The notes: a model not told the origin generated them from the sequence alone. DNA of 15,244 bases from Zelonia costaricensis (GCA_030849075.1 JASAOO010002963.1:1-15244), one strand, 5' to 3'; shown: positions 1-10,100, counted from the stretch's first letter. Numbers and translations: made by a program.

Positions 1-1857
1 AGGGGGCGTCCTGGAGGCGACCAGAGATGAGGTGCGCGTGAGGAGGTATGGTGTTGCTCACGGAAAACACACGAGCTCAAGAGCTTCTCAAAGCGACGAT
101 GAGAGGACGGAGCCCTCAAGCCGAGCCTGGAAGAAAACAAAGAACAAGATGGGAGATACACAGTGCGAGAGAGCGACAGGTGTCGTATAGATAACCCCAC
201 TGCCCGAGGGCGGAGAAAAGGCAAAAGAACAGTCGTGAGTGGCCGCTGACGAGCGACAGGAGACGAACAGGGTGATTCGCGGGGTGGTGGACCTGCGGTG
301 ACAAACGCACACACAAGCGGCGGCAGTGGTAGTCGGGAGAGTGCCGCGCGCGTGCGGGAGGGGAGGCGCACTCAGCCCAGACCGCGGCGCAGAAGGTGGC
401 TGGAGGGATGTAGAGGAGCGGGTATTCGGCGCCGTGGGCCGCCGCAAACAAAGGAGCCGATACGGAAAAGGCCCCGATCAGCGACGACGGCGCGGAAACT
501 GACGTCAGTATAGATAGGACAAACGGACGCTGCCGTCCCTCACGCACACGCACCAATTCGAGTGCCTGAGTCCTAGCAACCTATACACACACGCGCACGC
601 ACACGCAAGGTGAAGAGCAGGGTGCTTACACGGGAAGGAGATGGAAGAGTCAGGGAGGGTGTAGCAACAAGAAAAGAAAAGCAGTGTCGAGGTGTAAAAC
701 AGAAAACAAAAAAGTTCTCCTGCTGTCGCTGCCACACGCTGTCGCCGGCGCAACAGTGGTGTCGAGGCACTGTGACGTTTGCTGCTCTAGCGAAGAAGAC
801 GCACCGTACAGCCCCCGTGGATGTGAGAGCAGAGACAAAAAGGTCTTCCTCTTCTTTGAGCAGGTCCGCCTCTATCCGCACCACGTCTACGTGAGTCGGG
901 GAGAGGCTGAAAACAAAAAAAGGGCCTGCTCAGGACTCCCTTTGTGAGCAAGATTCCTTCTTGTTTTCCACGTGTCGGGAAAAGAGGGGGGTTGACACCG
1001 CAGTAACAGTGGTGGCACCGCGCGCCACTTGAAAAAGCGGGAGGTGCAAAGGGATAGAAGAAGGAGTACTTCCGTGTGTGCGTGTGTGTGTGTGAGTGCG
1101 TTGGGGTGTGCAATTGCTCGGGTATGCGCCTTGCGGCTTGCCCTCGAGAAGTAACACCTCTCTGCGAAGAGTTTCTGTTCACAAGTGGCAACGTGGGAGA
1201 CGTGATGGAAGCACGGGGGCAAAGTTGTGTTAGTTTTTTTTCGTGTGTCAAGGTTGCGCTGGGGAGCCGACGCAAACTCTTCGCAGCTCCTTGACTGCGT
1301 TGGTGCGTTGTAGGGGGCACGCCGCTCTCGTGCTAATGGCGAAAGCGTAGCTTCCCTCCCTTTGCGGAAGCACTGGGTCGCCGTCGAAGCACCTCAGCTG
1401 GGCCGTAGCGCCAGCGTGCGTGTCGACGCCGCAGGCTAGGAGCGCAGCTACCCGGCTCCACTCACCTCGCGCCAAACCTTGATGTGCGTGAGTACTCTCT
1501 CCCCCCTCTTTCTCCGCGCTTTGGGATGTGTGTCTCTTGTGTGTATGTGTTTCTTCGTTTGTTTGTTTTTTGTCAATCACCTCGTGCAGTTGCCACGTCA
1601 GTTCTTAGGCGACGACCGCCCATTTCACGGAGCGGCGATCAGTTTAGCTTACGTCGGTGTTATTCGATTGTCTTTTCGGTTGCGAGCCGGCAGCGACCCA
1701 ACAAGAAAAGAAGAAAACAAAAAAAACAAGCTTGCGAAAGACTGCGCGCCGGCGAGCCGTCAGTAGCCGGCGCTCAACCAGCTCGAGACACGAGGCGGCG
1801 AAGAGAGAGAGAGGCACCTTGAGGGGTCTCATACGACGCGTTTCGACGACGCTTTTC
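1..1857. other. Non-coding spacer: 3' UTR of RRP1 and intergenic DNA
   Basis: I find no credible gene here. Open frames on both strands are short, overlap one another, and encode Ser/Pro/Cys/Phe-rich or Arg-rich low-complexity strings, which is what polypyrimidine or polypurine DNA gives. Because RRP1 ends at 1858 on the minus strand, the right part should be its 3' UTR. The left part should hold the poly(A) site and trans-splicing signals of the next gene beyond the edge. Minus-strand pyrimidine tracts, seen as A/G runs on the plus strand, occur near 660-715, 900-925 and 1705-1730. CA/GT dinucleotide-rich patches occur near 582-606 and 1074-1095. A 3' UTR retroposon cannot be excluded by eye. 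Confidence 0.6.
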
Positions 1858-3867
1858 TTAGTTGCTGTCGCCGTGCCCGTCGGCGTCACCGTAGAGATCC
1901 TGCTTGGTGAGGTGGTACGCCTTCTTGCGCTTCGTGTTGTGCACCGGCTTGCGCTTCGCACGCGCCTCCTCGGCAAGGATCTGCTTGCGCAGCGTGGCGC
2001 TGCTCACGTCCGCGGCTGTACCACGCTTGGTGGCTGTCACGGTCGCCTTGCGGGCCTTCACCTTCTCCTTCAACACCGCGTGGCGGTCCTGCTTCTTCAG
2101 CTCCCGGTTCGCCAGGCGCTCACTGCGCACCTTTTCGCGGATGCCGTCCACCTCCTTCAGCTCCCGCTCCATGCGGCGGCGCTGTGCGGTGTGCGTCAGC
2201 GGCTCAAAGGACTCGGGGTCGGCTGACTGCCGCATAATCAGCTCTGCCTCTGAGAACATTGGCCGCACCTCGTATGCGACGCCACGGGCTACGGCGTACT
2301 TGCGGCAGCAGAAGGCCACCTCCTGCATCACAGTCCGCGCCTCAGCCGTCGCCTGCTCCTCCGCCAGCGCCTGCATCGCCTCTGCAGATGTCGCCTCGCC
2401 ACTGCCCTTCGACTGGCTCACACGCTTCCTGCCCGCCGGTGCCTTAGTCTTCATCGCCTCCGCCAGCTGCGCCGCCCGCCGCTGCACGTAAACCCCACCC
2501 GCCAGAGGCGGAAAGAAGTTGTCGAGCACACGCTTTTCGACATAATTGCCCTGGCTCATCGCGTAAAGTGGAATGCCGGCGGTCAGGGCGAGAAAGAGGT
2601 TCGCGCCCAGCGCCGCCCGGACGAGCTCGTCGAAGGCGACATCGCAGATGTGCATCGTCAGGCCCACGCTGGCTGTAACGGAGAAGATTTGGCGCTGCAG
2701 GATGAAGAGCACCTCCGCGACAACGTTGGCCGTCGTCGTGGAGTCGCCGAGGTACTTGTGCACCGCCGCCTGCGACACGCCCACCGCCGTCTTCCACACC
2801 GCCGTGCCCACTGTCGCACCGGCCGCGTCGTCCTCGGCTGAGCCTGTCGCCGTGGCCCCTGCCTCCTCGTCGCGGGCCCGCTTGCCTGTCTTCTTGCTCT
2901 TGCCCGCCTGTGCCGGAGCTGTGTTGCTGTCCTGCAGCTTTGCAGGCGGGGCACTCGAGGGCGTGGCCGCCGGCTCGGTGTCGTGCACGTCCTTCACGAG
3001 CTTGACGTAAGCGAACGTCATGCGGCGCACCAGGGCAAGGTACTTGTCCATGCGGTAGCGGTCGATTGTGGGCCATTCACGCGCCAGCACGCGGAAGAGG
3101 CAGCCGTAGAAGAGCACCTTGCACCGCAGTGTGCGCGGCGCCTGCAGCAGGTCGGCGATCTTCTGAGCGCACGCGAGCTGGACCAGTGGCTTATCCGAGT
3201 GCCACAGGCAGTAGTGAATGCCGCGGCACAGCTTCAGAAAGACGAGCTCGAGGTCGCACCACGCCTCCATCCAGGTCTGGTAGCGCTCGCGGTGCACGTT
3301 CTGGCCCTGGTACACGTGCGCCGGCTTCGGCCCGGCGTTCAAGCTGCCCGCCGCGGCCCCCTCCTCGTCCTCGTCGTCCGCGCCGCTCTCCTCCGCGGCG
3401 GGGCTGCCGAAGCGGCCGTACTGGGCCTTGTCACGCCGCTCCTGTGCCTGGCGAGAGCGGAACTCACGCATCGCCACGCGGCGGCGGTCGTCGCGCTCCC
3501 TCTCGGCTGCCCGTTCGCGGAACTGCTGCAGCGCCAGCGGAGTGTTCTCGTACCGGTACGGGTTCGGCGCCTTGGGATGCGCCTTGAAGTACGCCCGCAC
3601 CTCGGACACCTCAGCCGCGTAGTGCGCCTCCATCTCGGACATGGGCGTCGTTAGCCGCTCCAGGTAACGCGGCACCTCGGCGAGCACCGCGTCGCGCACG
3701 GCGACCTCGTTGTGAGCTAGCCGCTTGCACAGAATCTCCACCTGCACCATCTCCACCTCGAGATCGATGGCGCCGCCGGGCAGCGACTCTGGCAACACAT
3801 CGGGATCAGGGTAGTTGATCGGCAGCTGCGCCTCGCGCTTCCGCAGCTCCTTCTTCTTGATCTTCAT
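1858..3867 (-). CDS. RRP1: RRP1/Nop52-family ribosomal RNA processing protein
   Basis: A 669-residue nucleolar protein of the RRP1/Nop52 family, which acts in maturation of large-subunit (27S-type) pre-rRNA in yeast and animals. Family marks are visible. Residues 43-70 contain the first block, with KRLAHNEVAVRDAVL. Residues 205-240 hold the second block, LCRGIHYCLWHSDKPLVQ followed by an IADLL helix. Residues 262-282 carry REWPTIDRYRMDKYLALVRR. In known family members the first two blocks are nearly adjacent; here about 110-125 charged residues lie between them, with an acidic patch at 159-170. A disordered acidic/basic linker spans about 295-350, followed by a helical region at 365-470. The C-terminus (560-655) is strongly basic and coiled-coil-like, suiting RNA binding or nucleolar retention. 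The Met at 3867 gives a Lys-rich start (MKIKKKELRKR). The codons immediately upstream are open but hold no earlier in-frame Met. The family call rests on recognised motifs, not on a search. Confidence 0.9.
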   Translation of the reverse strand: MKIKKKELRKREAQLPINYPDPDVLPESLPGGAIDLEVEMVQVEILCKRLAHNEVAVRDAVLAEVPRYLERLTTPMSEMEAHYAAEVSEVRAYFKAHPKAPNPYRYENTPLALQQFRERAAERERDDRRRVAMREFRSRQAQERRDKAQYGRFGSPAAEESGADDEDEEGAAAGSLNAGPKPAHVYQGQNVHRERYQTWMEAWCDLELVFLKLCRGIHYCLWHSDKPLVQLACAQKIADLLQAPRTLRCKVLFYGCLFRVLAREWPTIDRYRMDKYLALVRRMTFAYVKLVKDVHDTEPAATPSSAPPAKLQDSNTAPAQAGKSKKTGKRARDEEAGATATGSAEDDAAGATVGTAVWKTAVGVSQAAVHKYLGDSTTTANVVAEVLFILQRQIFSVTASVGLTMHICDVAFDELVRAALGANLFLALTAGIPLYAMSQGNYVEKRVLDNFFPPLAGGVYVQRRAAQLAEAMKTKAPAGRKRVSQSKGSGEATSAEAMQALAEEQATAEARTVMQEVAFCCRKYAVARGVAYEVRPMFSEAELIMRQSADPESFEPLTHTAQRRRMERELKEVDGIREKVRSERLANRELKKQDRHAVLKEKVKARKATVTATKRGTAADVSSATLRKQILAEEARAKRKPVHNTKRKKAYHLTKQDLYGDADGHGDSN
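3283..3615 (-). other. Charged insertion within the Nop52 domain of RRP1
   Basis: Covers about residues 85-195 of the RRP1 protein. It comprises an Arg/Glu-rich predicted helix (about 113-148, with RERAAERERDDRRR), an acidic stretch (ADDEDEEG, about 163-170) and a Gly/Ala/Pro linker. Codon use resembles the rest of the gene and the frame is continuous, so it is an in-frame expansion and not an intron or a frameshift. Function unknown. Confidence 0.6.
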
Positions 3868-3923
3868 GGCGCGGGGGGGGGGGGGATTAAGCGCAAGGGA
3901 GGAGCAGAAAAGAAAGGAAGAGC
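3862..3923 (-). promoter_or_regulatory. Pyrimidine-rich leader with C13 run abutting the RRP1 start
   Basis: On the minus strand, a CT-rich tract (3891-3922) is followed by a run of 13 C (3873-3885) and then the RRP1 ATG (3865-3867). No AG lies between the tract and the ATG; the first AG is inside codon 2 (3862-3863). The sequence resembles a trans-splicing pyrimidine tract but is oddly placed. The real acceptor may lie further upstream; one candidate is the AG at 4367-4368, preceded on the transcript by a T/C-rich tract at about 4400-4425. Confidence 0.4.
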
Positions 3924-5135
3924 TTCAAGGGTTTGCTTCTGCACAAGTGTATGTGAGAGAGTGTGTTTGTTTAGATACCATCGTGAGCAGCATCGAATAG
4001 ACACAGAAAAGGAAGTACAACCCGAGAGGTAAAAGTGGAAGGCGCATGCGCGGTGAGGAGGTGTGTGCGTGAAACAGCGCAGCCTGAAGTGAAGCTGCAC
4101 TGTGTTGCTGCCTATGCAACTCACAGGTTTGCCGCACAACGAGCATGCCAAGGACGCAGGGGCGCCTGCCAAGGCGGCGATGTGCAGAGGGACCAAGACC
4201 GGCAGCCGAAAGCTGGTGATTGCACCGTGATTCTTGAAAAGAAGCGGCACGCCTCATCCTTCGGTGTTTTGCACTTGTCGTCGTTAACGGAGGGGACGGG
4301 GGGACACACGGCTGATGGGAAAAACGACGCGAAAGGCCGGCGTTCCCTTGTGAATGGAGGAGAGGGCTGCCGAGGAGGGAGAAGGTGCAGCCGACAATGG
4401 AAGAAAAAAACGAAAGAGGGGACGCACTACAGATTTTCTTTTCGTGGCTGCGGCGAAGAGAGCAGCGGAAATTGTACATGACAAAGGGGTGACGAAGTGA
4501 GAGACAAAAAAAGCGGGGTAAGGGGAAGACGACAACACGCCGCATGTACGGCGGTCCACTCCTCCCTTCCTGTAGCTTGCCATTCAAGAAAACCGCACTG
4601 CGCGCGTGGTGATGCGTAACCCGCTTTGACCGACGCGTGCTCGCGTGTGTGCACCGCTGCCCTCGGCCATCAGCGTGAAGGCGTCCATGCTTTTATCGGA
4701 GCTTCTGTCTGGGCCCTTCCGAGCACGCCACCTTCCCTCGCAGCACCTTAGAATAGCAAAGGAGAAATAGTGGTGCTGGGAGCACAGACGATGCACGTGA
4801 GAAGGTGCAGCAGACGGGGCAGCAACGGTAGACAGTGAAGACGGAGTGGGAGGTGGGCAAACGAGAGAGACGCAACGCGGGTGAACTACGATCGACATGT
4901 GGAAAGACCAAAGAGCAGCGTCGGCAGATACACGCGACAAAGCGCACAGGCAGTGAGGAACAAGTCACCTTGCGCCACCGAGGACGGAGGGGCAGAGACT
5001 GGGTGGGCTCAGCGTCGCACACTGCGGGGGCACACGTGCAGTCCCGGGAGGGAATGGCGCTCGCGCGAGAGAGCACAGTAGGCAGATTCGGTTGCGTGCC
5101 TTCCCCCCTCCCCCCCCCTCTCCAGCGTCGCAGCT
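3868..5135. other. Intergenic spacer: 5' leader of RRP1 and 3' UTR of the 301-residue gene
   Basis: No convincing coding region. Open frames here are overlapping low-complexity shadows. On the minus strand there are several pyrimidine tracts (for example about 4400-4425 and 4500-4530), consistent with trans-splicing of RRP1 and polyadenylation of the upstream gene. A C-rich run lies at about 5103-5119, just past the stop codon of the 301-residue gene. I see no RNA gene or inverted repeat of note. Confidence 0.55.
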
Positions 5136-6041
5136 CTACACAATGGCGAGGCGCTTCGCGAGGGGTGAGAACGACGGGGCCGCGACGGTCAGCAAAGATG
5201 GCTCGTGCAGTTTATACGGCGCCGCGGCAACGGTGCTAATGGAGCTGCTACTCCTGTTCTGCTCCGGCGTCAGTGACGCCTGCGCCTCCAGCTCGGCGAT
5301 GCGGGCCTCGGCCCTCTGCAAGGCGCGCAGCAGCTCGCTGTCCCGCACGTACATGGGAGGCGGGACTTGCACCGCAGGCTCCGGCACCTCAGCCGAAGAG
5401 CGCGCTGTTGCCGTACCTGGCCGACGACGCCCCGATACGCGGTGCTTCTTGGACCTTGCGGTCTTATCGCCGACGTGCGATGCGTGCGTGCCGACCGACG
5501 CATCGAAGGACGGCTCTGCTGAGGAGGCGCGGGTCTGTGGTGCCGCGCCCCTACTGCTGTGGCACCCGCTGCCAGCTACGCGCGAAGAGCAGGAGCGCGG
5601 TAGGCACCGCGCCGGCTTCTGCAAGGCCAAATCCACTCGCTCCGTCTGCTCCTGGTGCCGCAGCTTCCACCGCGCTGCCTCCTCGGCCAGCAGCAGCTGC
5701 GCCACATCCCCACTCCACGGCCTGACCGGGAGGCGCCAGGCCGTTGCCGTCCTATCCGCGTTCGGTCGCCGTGGCCCTAACGCGCCAGCAGAGAGCGGAT
5801 GCCGTGGGCACGGCCCGGGTGTGGACAGCTTCCCAGTCGCGCGCATGAGCGGCGTTGTGTTGTCGGCCGCAATAGGGGTGCCGGCTGCGGTAACGGCTCC
5901 GGCGCCGCTCATCACGCGTGCCACGCCGCAGGAGGCCCCCCGCGCCATCATTGTTCGGTGGTACGGCCGCCCGTTCGCAGGGAGGACGTCGGGGCGGCGC
6001 TCTCCGGCTCCTCCGAAGAGGGGTGCGTTGTGCGTGAACAT
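5136..6041 (-). CDS. Hypothetical basic protein with short coiled coil
   Basis: A 301-residue protein I do not recognise. It is rich in Arg, Ala, Ser and Pro. Most of it looks disordered, with basic patches near 196-208 (ARSKKHRVSGRRR). Two helical segments stand out: about 112-142 (VAQLLLAEEAARWKLRHQEQ) and about 231-258 (ELLRALQRAEARIAELEAQ), the latter with leucine/isoleucine heptads typical of a coiled coil. No signal peptide or membrane segment is evident. The start is well fixed, because an in-frame TGA (6042-6044) directly precedes the ATG. Met31 or Met32 could serve as an alternative start. A good splice acceptor lies 65 bases upstream (6106-6107). An opposite-strand frame of similar length overlaps it. 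I prefer this strand because all recognisable genes lie on it and because the helices are plausible. Function unknown. Confidence 0.65.
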   Translation of the reverse strand: MFTHNAPLFGGAGERRPDVLPANGRPYHRTMMARGASCGVARVMSGAGAVTAAGTPIAADNTTPLMRATGKLSTPGPCPRHPLSAGALGPRRPNADRTATAWRLPVRPWSGDVAQLLLAEEAARWKLRHQEQTERVDLALQKPARCLPRSCSSRVAGSGCHSSRGAAPQTRASSAEPSFDASVGTHASHVGDKTARSKKHRVSGRRRPGTATARSSAEVPEPAVQVPPPMYVRDSELLRALQRAEARIAELEAQASLTPEQNRSSSSISTVAAAPYKLHEPSLLTVAAPSFSPLAKRLAIV

Positions 6042-6105
6042 TCACGCACTAGGATGAGGTACTGCTTCTCTGTGGGATTAGGTGCAAACCAGTGCGAGCG
6101 TTCGA

Positions 6106-6142
6106 CTGAGTTGGCGTGTGCGTGTGGGAAGGGGAGGAAACG
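6106..6142 (-). promoter_or_regulatory. Candidate trans-splice acceptor for the 301-residue gene
   Basis: Read on the minus strand, a pyrimidine tract (TTTCCTCCCCTTCCC, about 6126-6141) runs into CACACGCACACGCCAACTCAG with no intervening AG. The AG is at 6106-6107. That gives a 5' leader of about 65 bases before the ATG at 6041. The arrangement matches the usual tract-then-first-AG rule of spliced-leader addition; the site itself is inferred. Confidence 0.5.
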
Positions 6143-6497
6143 CGTACGAGCAGAAGACGCAATGTACGCTTCTCGCTAACAAGACTGCCGGCCACCGCAA
6201 CAAGCCCTGCGCAGAACCGCACAAGCTAAGCGTGAGCACAAGTCGACGGAGTGGACAGAGAGGGATAGAGGGGAGAGTGCATCGGTGCAGAACACAAAGT
6301 AGCCGCTGTCCCACACATCGCGCGGAGAGGGCAAAGCAGAGTGGGAAAGCCTGACCGAGATTCGAAGAAAAAGGTAACCCGTGCACCTGAGTGGCGCGAG
6401 GGTAAAGCGGCGAGAGCCGTCCGACCCACCGCCACCTGGAAACTCTTGCAGTATAAGACACTCGGACTGAACTACTCTCCTCCAATCTTATAAAAGC

Positions 6498-6519
6498 GTG
6501 TGTGTGTGTGTGTGTGTGT
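6498..6519. repeat. (GT)11 microsatellite
   Basis: A perfect run of eleven GT units on the plus strand, lying in the non-coding spacer downstream of the giant gene. Such dinucleotide tracts are common and length-polymorphic in trypanosomatid UTRs. No specific role is implied. Confidence 0.95.
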
Positions 6520-7158
6520 TTGCACGAGCCGTTCCATTATGCTCGGCCCCCAAGTTTTAAGAGCGGAGAAAGAAAGATGAGGCATCGCCTGTGGGGAGTG
6601 ACACATACTAGTCGGTGTTGTTGAGAGAACACAGGCGGCTGGCGGGGGCACTGCCCGGGCGCCCGTGCCCTTGACTGCGTTTCGAGTGTGCAATGCAGTC
6701 CCCACACATTCTACAAAGGAGAGTTCGGAAAAGCAAAAAAAAAATGCAGCGACCGAAAGGAGATACGCACAAAAGTTCAATTTGTAACTCGAGAAAAAAA
6801 AGGGTATCACTTTGACCTGAAGGAGGCGACCCTTCACAAGGTAAAATGGAGGGACGGGGCAAAGGAAAACGGCACCAAAAACACGGCAGCAGGCAAGGGA
6901 GGGGGGGTACTGGTGCAAACGTAGTGTACATAATGCGCTGGATATCCGGCGCACACCAGACAGCAAAGAGTGAGACAGAGAACTCATCCACGAGCCGACA
7001 AGGACAAGAAGAATAAGGGTGGCGATCTGCCACCGCAAGCCGAGACAAAAAAAACAAAACAGCAAAGAGGGAGAGGAGTGCACAGGGAATCAGTGGATCA
7101 GCGCGGCCGAAGCGGCGAGCAACAACGACACGTGCGGCACCGGCCCGTACTAGAAACG

Positions 7159-10100
7159 TCACTGCGAGGCATAGTCCTCCTCCATGCGCGCCATCATGTC
7201 GACGGAGTCGTCGTAGCCGTAGCCGTAGCCCTCGGGACGCAGGTCGTGCTCAGATGCCCAGATTGCGAAGCCCGTGAAGAGCATCGTGCCGTTCTCGCGG
7301 CACCGGCGGTTGATTTGGCCGAACACATCGACCGGGTTCTCGACGTGGGCCCCCCACCGGCGGAGCAGCTGCCGTGCCAGCTGAAACTGCGCCAATGTCA
7401 CCTCCTTCTTCATGGACGCCGCCTCGAGCGTGAGCTGGAAAGGCCGCATCGAGGCTTCATATAAGGCCACCGCAGCACTTCGCACCAGTGGCACTGGTGA
7501 CGCGAGGCGCGAGGCGGCGGCGCCGCTGTTGGATGCGTCGCCACCACGCCGACTCGCCGCTGCGCCCGCCGCGGAACTGATGAACGCCGCTGACGAGCCT
7601 GACGACTGCGACTGCCCCAGCGTGCTGCGACCTGGCTTCTCATACTGGAGCTTCTTCTGCACCACGTGTAGCGTCTCGGGGTGTACGTGGCCGCCGCACG
7701 TCAAGACATCGAACATGAAGTACAGCTCGAGGTACCGGTAGAGGTAGGACAGGAATGCGTCTAGCTCGCTCGGCATCAGCACCTGCTCCTCCGAGTGCTG
7801 GGTGAGGTAGACGATGGACAGGCGCTCGCCAGAGACATCTTTGGTGGCGCGGAAGGCGCGCAGCAGGGCTGGGGTGAAGTCAGCGCGGAAGCACTGCAGC
7901 TGAATGAGATCTGTCAGCCCCCGCGCGATGTCGGACATCGTCAGGTAGCCACGCTGGCGGTGGTCCATCCACGCGAACAGCTCGAGACGGCGCTGGCGGT
8001 GGCGCTGCGATGGCCCAAACGGCAGCAGCAGCCGCAGCCGCTCCCAGTACGACAGCTTCGCAGAGGCGTCAAAGCTGCCCAGGGCCCCGAGAAACGCCCC
8101 CTGTGTGATGAAGTTCGCGCGCAAGTCTTGCTTCTCCAGGTTGTCCAGGTACGACTGCCGCGCGCGCGAGGAGATGAGGTGTGAGCGCGTCACCAGAAAC
8201 GTGGCAATGGTGTGGGCACCACGGCGGCAGGTGGCGTCCGCGACAACACCGTCTGCTCGCGCGTCGCCGAGTGTGTCAGTGACCACAGCCGCCAACACGC
8301 CAGTCAGCTCATCGATAACGGCGCTCGGCATCGGCAGCAGCGGAAGGATGTTGTCAGAGAACAGCCTTGTCAGCTTCGCTTCGTCATCAGCCGCCGACGT
8401 CGAGACGCGACGCGCGCTGTCGTTCGCCGTGACGACGACCGACGTCGCCTCCAGCACCGCCAACGCGTAGTACAGACTGAGGTAGGCGGATACAAAGTGG
8501 TGTACATATTGCAACGAAAAGCGGAAGTCGCTGCGGTGCACCTCACGGGAGCCGAGGTCGGTGCGGTGCAGCGCTTCGTTGCACCCACCCACACACTCAG
8601 CGATCCACTGTGGTACCGGCGCGCACGTCCGCTGCGCAGTTGCCGCAGCGCCTTCGCCGCCATTGTCACCGCTGTCGTCGCCCTCCGTCGCGAATTCGCT
8701 GCCCGTGGCTACCGGCATTGGTCCCTCCTCGACCGGCGGCTCATCCATCCCAAAGACACGAGTCGTGATGGCGTCGAAACTCCAGCGACGGTCCGCCACG
8801 GCGGCGGTGATGTCGACTGGCAAGTAGCCGTCCTCGTCCTCGGAAGCCTCGACCGGGTACGACTCGGGCAAGTGCTCGCGGTGCTGCTTCACTCGGAGAA
8901 TCTCCCGCATGGAGGACTGCCGCTCTCGACGGTGTTCGGCCGAGACGGTGAAAGGAATGCGCTGCGCGTGACTCCGCTGCCACACCTCATGCAGCGACTC
9001 CAACGCGTAGTGCTCGACGCGGTACGCGCTGTACCAGAGGTGCACGTTGCGGAGGGAAATGAAGCCGTCGCCGGTGTCATCCAGCTTTCGGGCGCGCAGC
9101 CAGCCGTGCGCCTCGGCTAACGATCGCGCGACAACGTCCTCGCCCTCGGCGAAGCGGCCTAGGCACGCTGTGAGACGGCAAAACTCCTGCTCGGACAGAA
9201 ACACCTCGCCCGTGCCGCCTTGAGCCGCGCAGCGCAGCTCGTACGCCTTACTCGTCATCAAGTCACCCAGTACAAACTGCAGAAACGCGCTGAAATCGCG
9301 GCGCGTGATGCCTAGCTCGCCGCCCTTGCCCTCGACCCCGCCGCTCTGGTGTGTGAGGTAATCGATTGCCGCTGTACCGGTCGCCTGGATCTCATCCTCG
9401 CTGAGGTGTAGCTCGTCAAAGTAGGTCCTGTACCGCTCGTAGAAAGCGTGCAGGAAGGCGGCGCGGGAGCTCGGGGAGACGGCCGGAGTCCCCTGCGGCC
9501 TCTGCGATTGCGCCGGCGCGTCGCACAGCTGCGCAAAGACCCGGTAGCACCCCGCCAGCGAGCGCAGCGGCAGAGCGCGGCTCAGGGCGAGCAACGTGTC
9601 CTTGGCAGTCCACTGGGGCGGCTCACCGCGGCTCTCCGCCGCGGCAGGAAGCGCGTCAGCGTCGTCGTCGTCGTACCGTCGGTGGGTGCTCCAGTACGCA
9701 CTGCAGTGCTGCCGCGTGTAGTTGAACATCACTACAAAGACGATGTGAGAGGCCCTGACGGCAGGGATGCCGCTCGGTGCAGCTGTCAGCTCGTCGTCCT
9801 CGTCGCCTTGCCCACCAGCGACAAGTGCCTCACCGGCGCCGCGCACGCGCCAGGCAGGCGCTTTGAGCGTGGCGTCACGCAAGGTGGTGAATGCGCCGTC
9901 AACGGTGAAGACGGGGTCCACGACGTGGGACGTTGACGTGGTGCCCTGTGCATCGAAGAGCGCCGCAATGTTCCTCAGGAGTGTCTCTGCAGGGCAGCCG
10001 AGCTGCTCGCAGATGAGTGGTACGGCGTGCAGAAAGTCGTGCCGGCTAATCCAGGTCCCGACTCTAGACTCGGCGTCGCTCCCGAGAGCCCCGCCGGAGT

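Larger units (their letters stand above)
6042..7158. other. Intergenic spacer: 5' leader of the 301-residue gene and 3' UTR of the giant gene
   Basis: No gene that I can support. Two minus-strand frames (6472-7083 and 6608-7162) are long but encode Phe/Leu/Cys/Ser-rich strings from pyrimidine-rich DNA, and one starts at the stop codon of the giant gene. The spacer holds a (GT)11 tract (6498-6519) and several A-rich runs (about 6734-6744, 6793-6801, 7047-7060). These are typical of trypanosomatid UTR DNA. Confidence 0.55.

Noticed and set aside
116..1320. Minus-strand frames at 116-556 and 787-1320 as possible small genes
   Set aside because: They are low in complexity with dinucleotide-repeat strings (THTHTH) and no domain, as expected of spacer DNA.
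2444..3076. Minus-strand frame of 210 codons rich in Arg and Gly
   Set aside because: It is an out-of-frame shadow inside RRP1, whose own frame carries the Nop52 motifs.
1858..3867. First thought of as a NOC3-type nucleolar complex protein
   Set aside because: The blocks KRLAHNEVAVRDAVL, CLWHSDKPLVQ and REWPTIDRYRMDKY are those of RRP1/Nop52, not NOC3.
5092..6057. Plus-strand frame of 321 codons
   Set aside because: It is antisense to the 301-residue gene, begins in a C-rich run (Pro-rich start), has no recognisable domain, and would be the only plus-strand gene in the window.
6472..7162. Two overlapping minus-strand frames with hydrophobic, Phe/Leu/Cys-rich proteins that look like membrane proteins
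   Set aside because: The hydrophobicity comes from polypyrimidine UTR DNA. The frames overlap each other, include a (GT)n microsatellite as His-Thr repeats, and one starts at the stop codon of the giant gene.
8212..9120. Plus-strand frame of 302 codons
   Set aside because: It lies entirely antisense to the giant gene, where the minus-strand protein shows clear calflagin homology; it is a GC-rich shadow.
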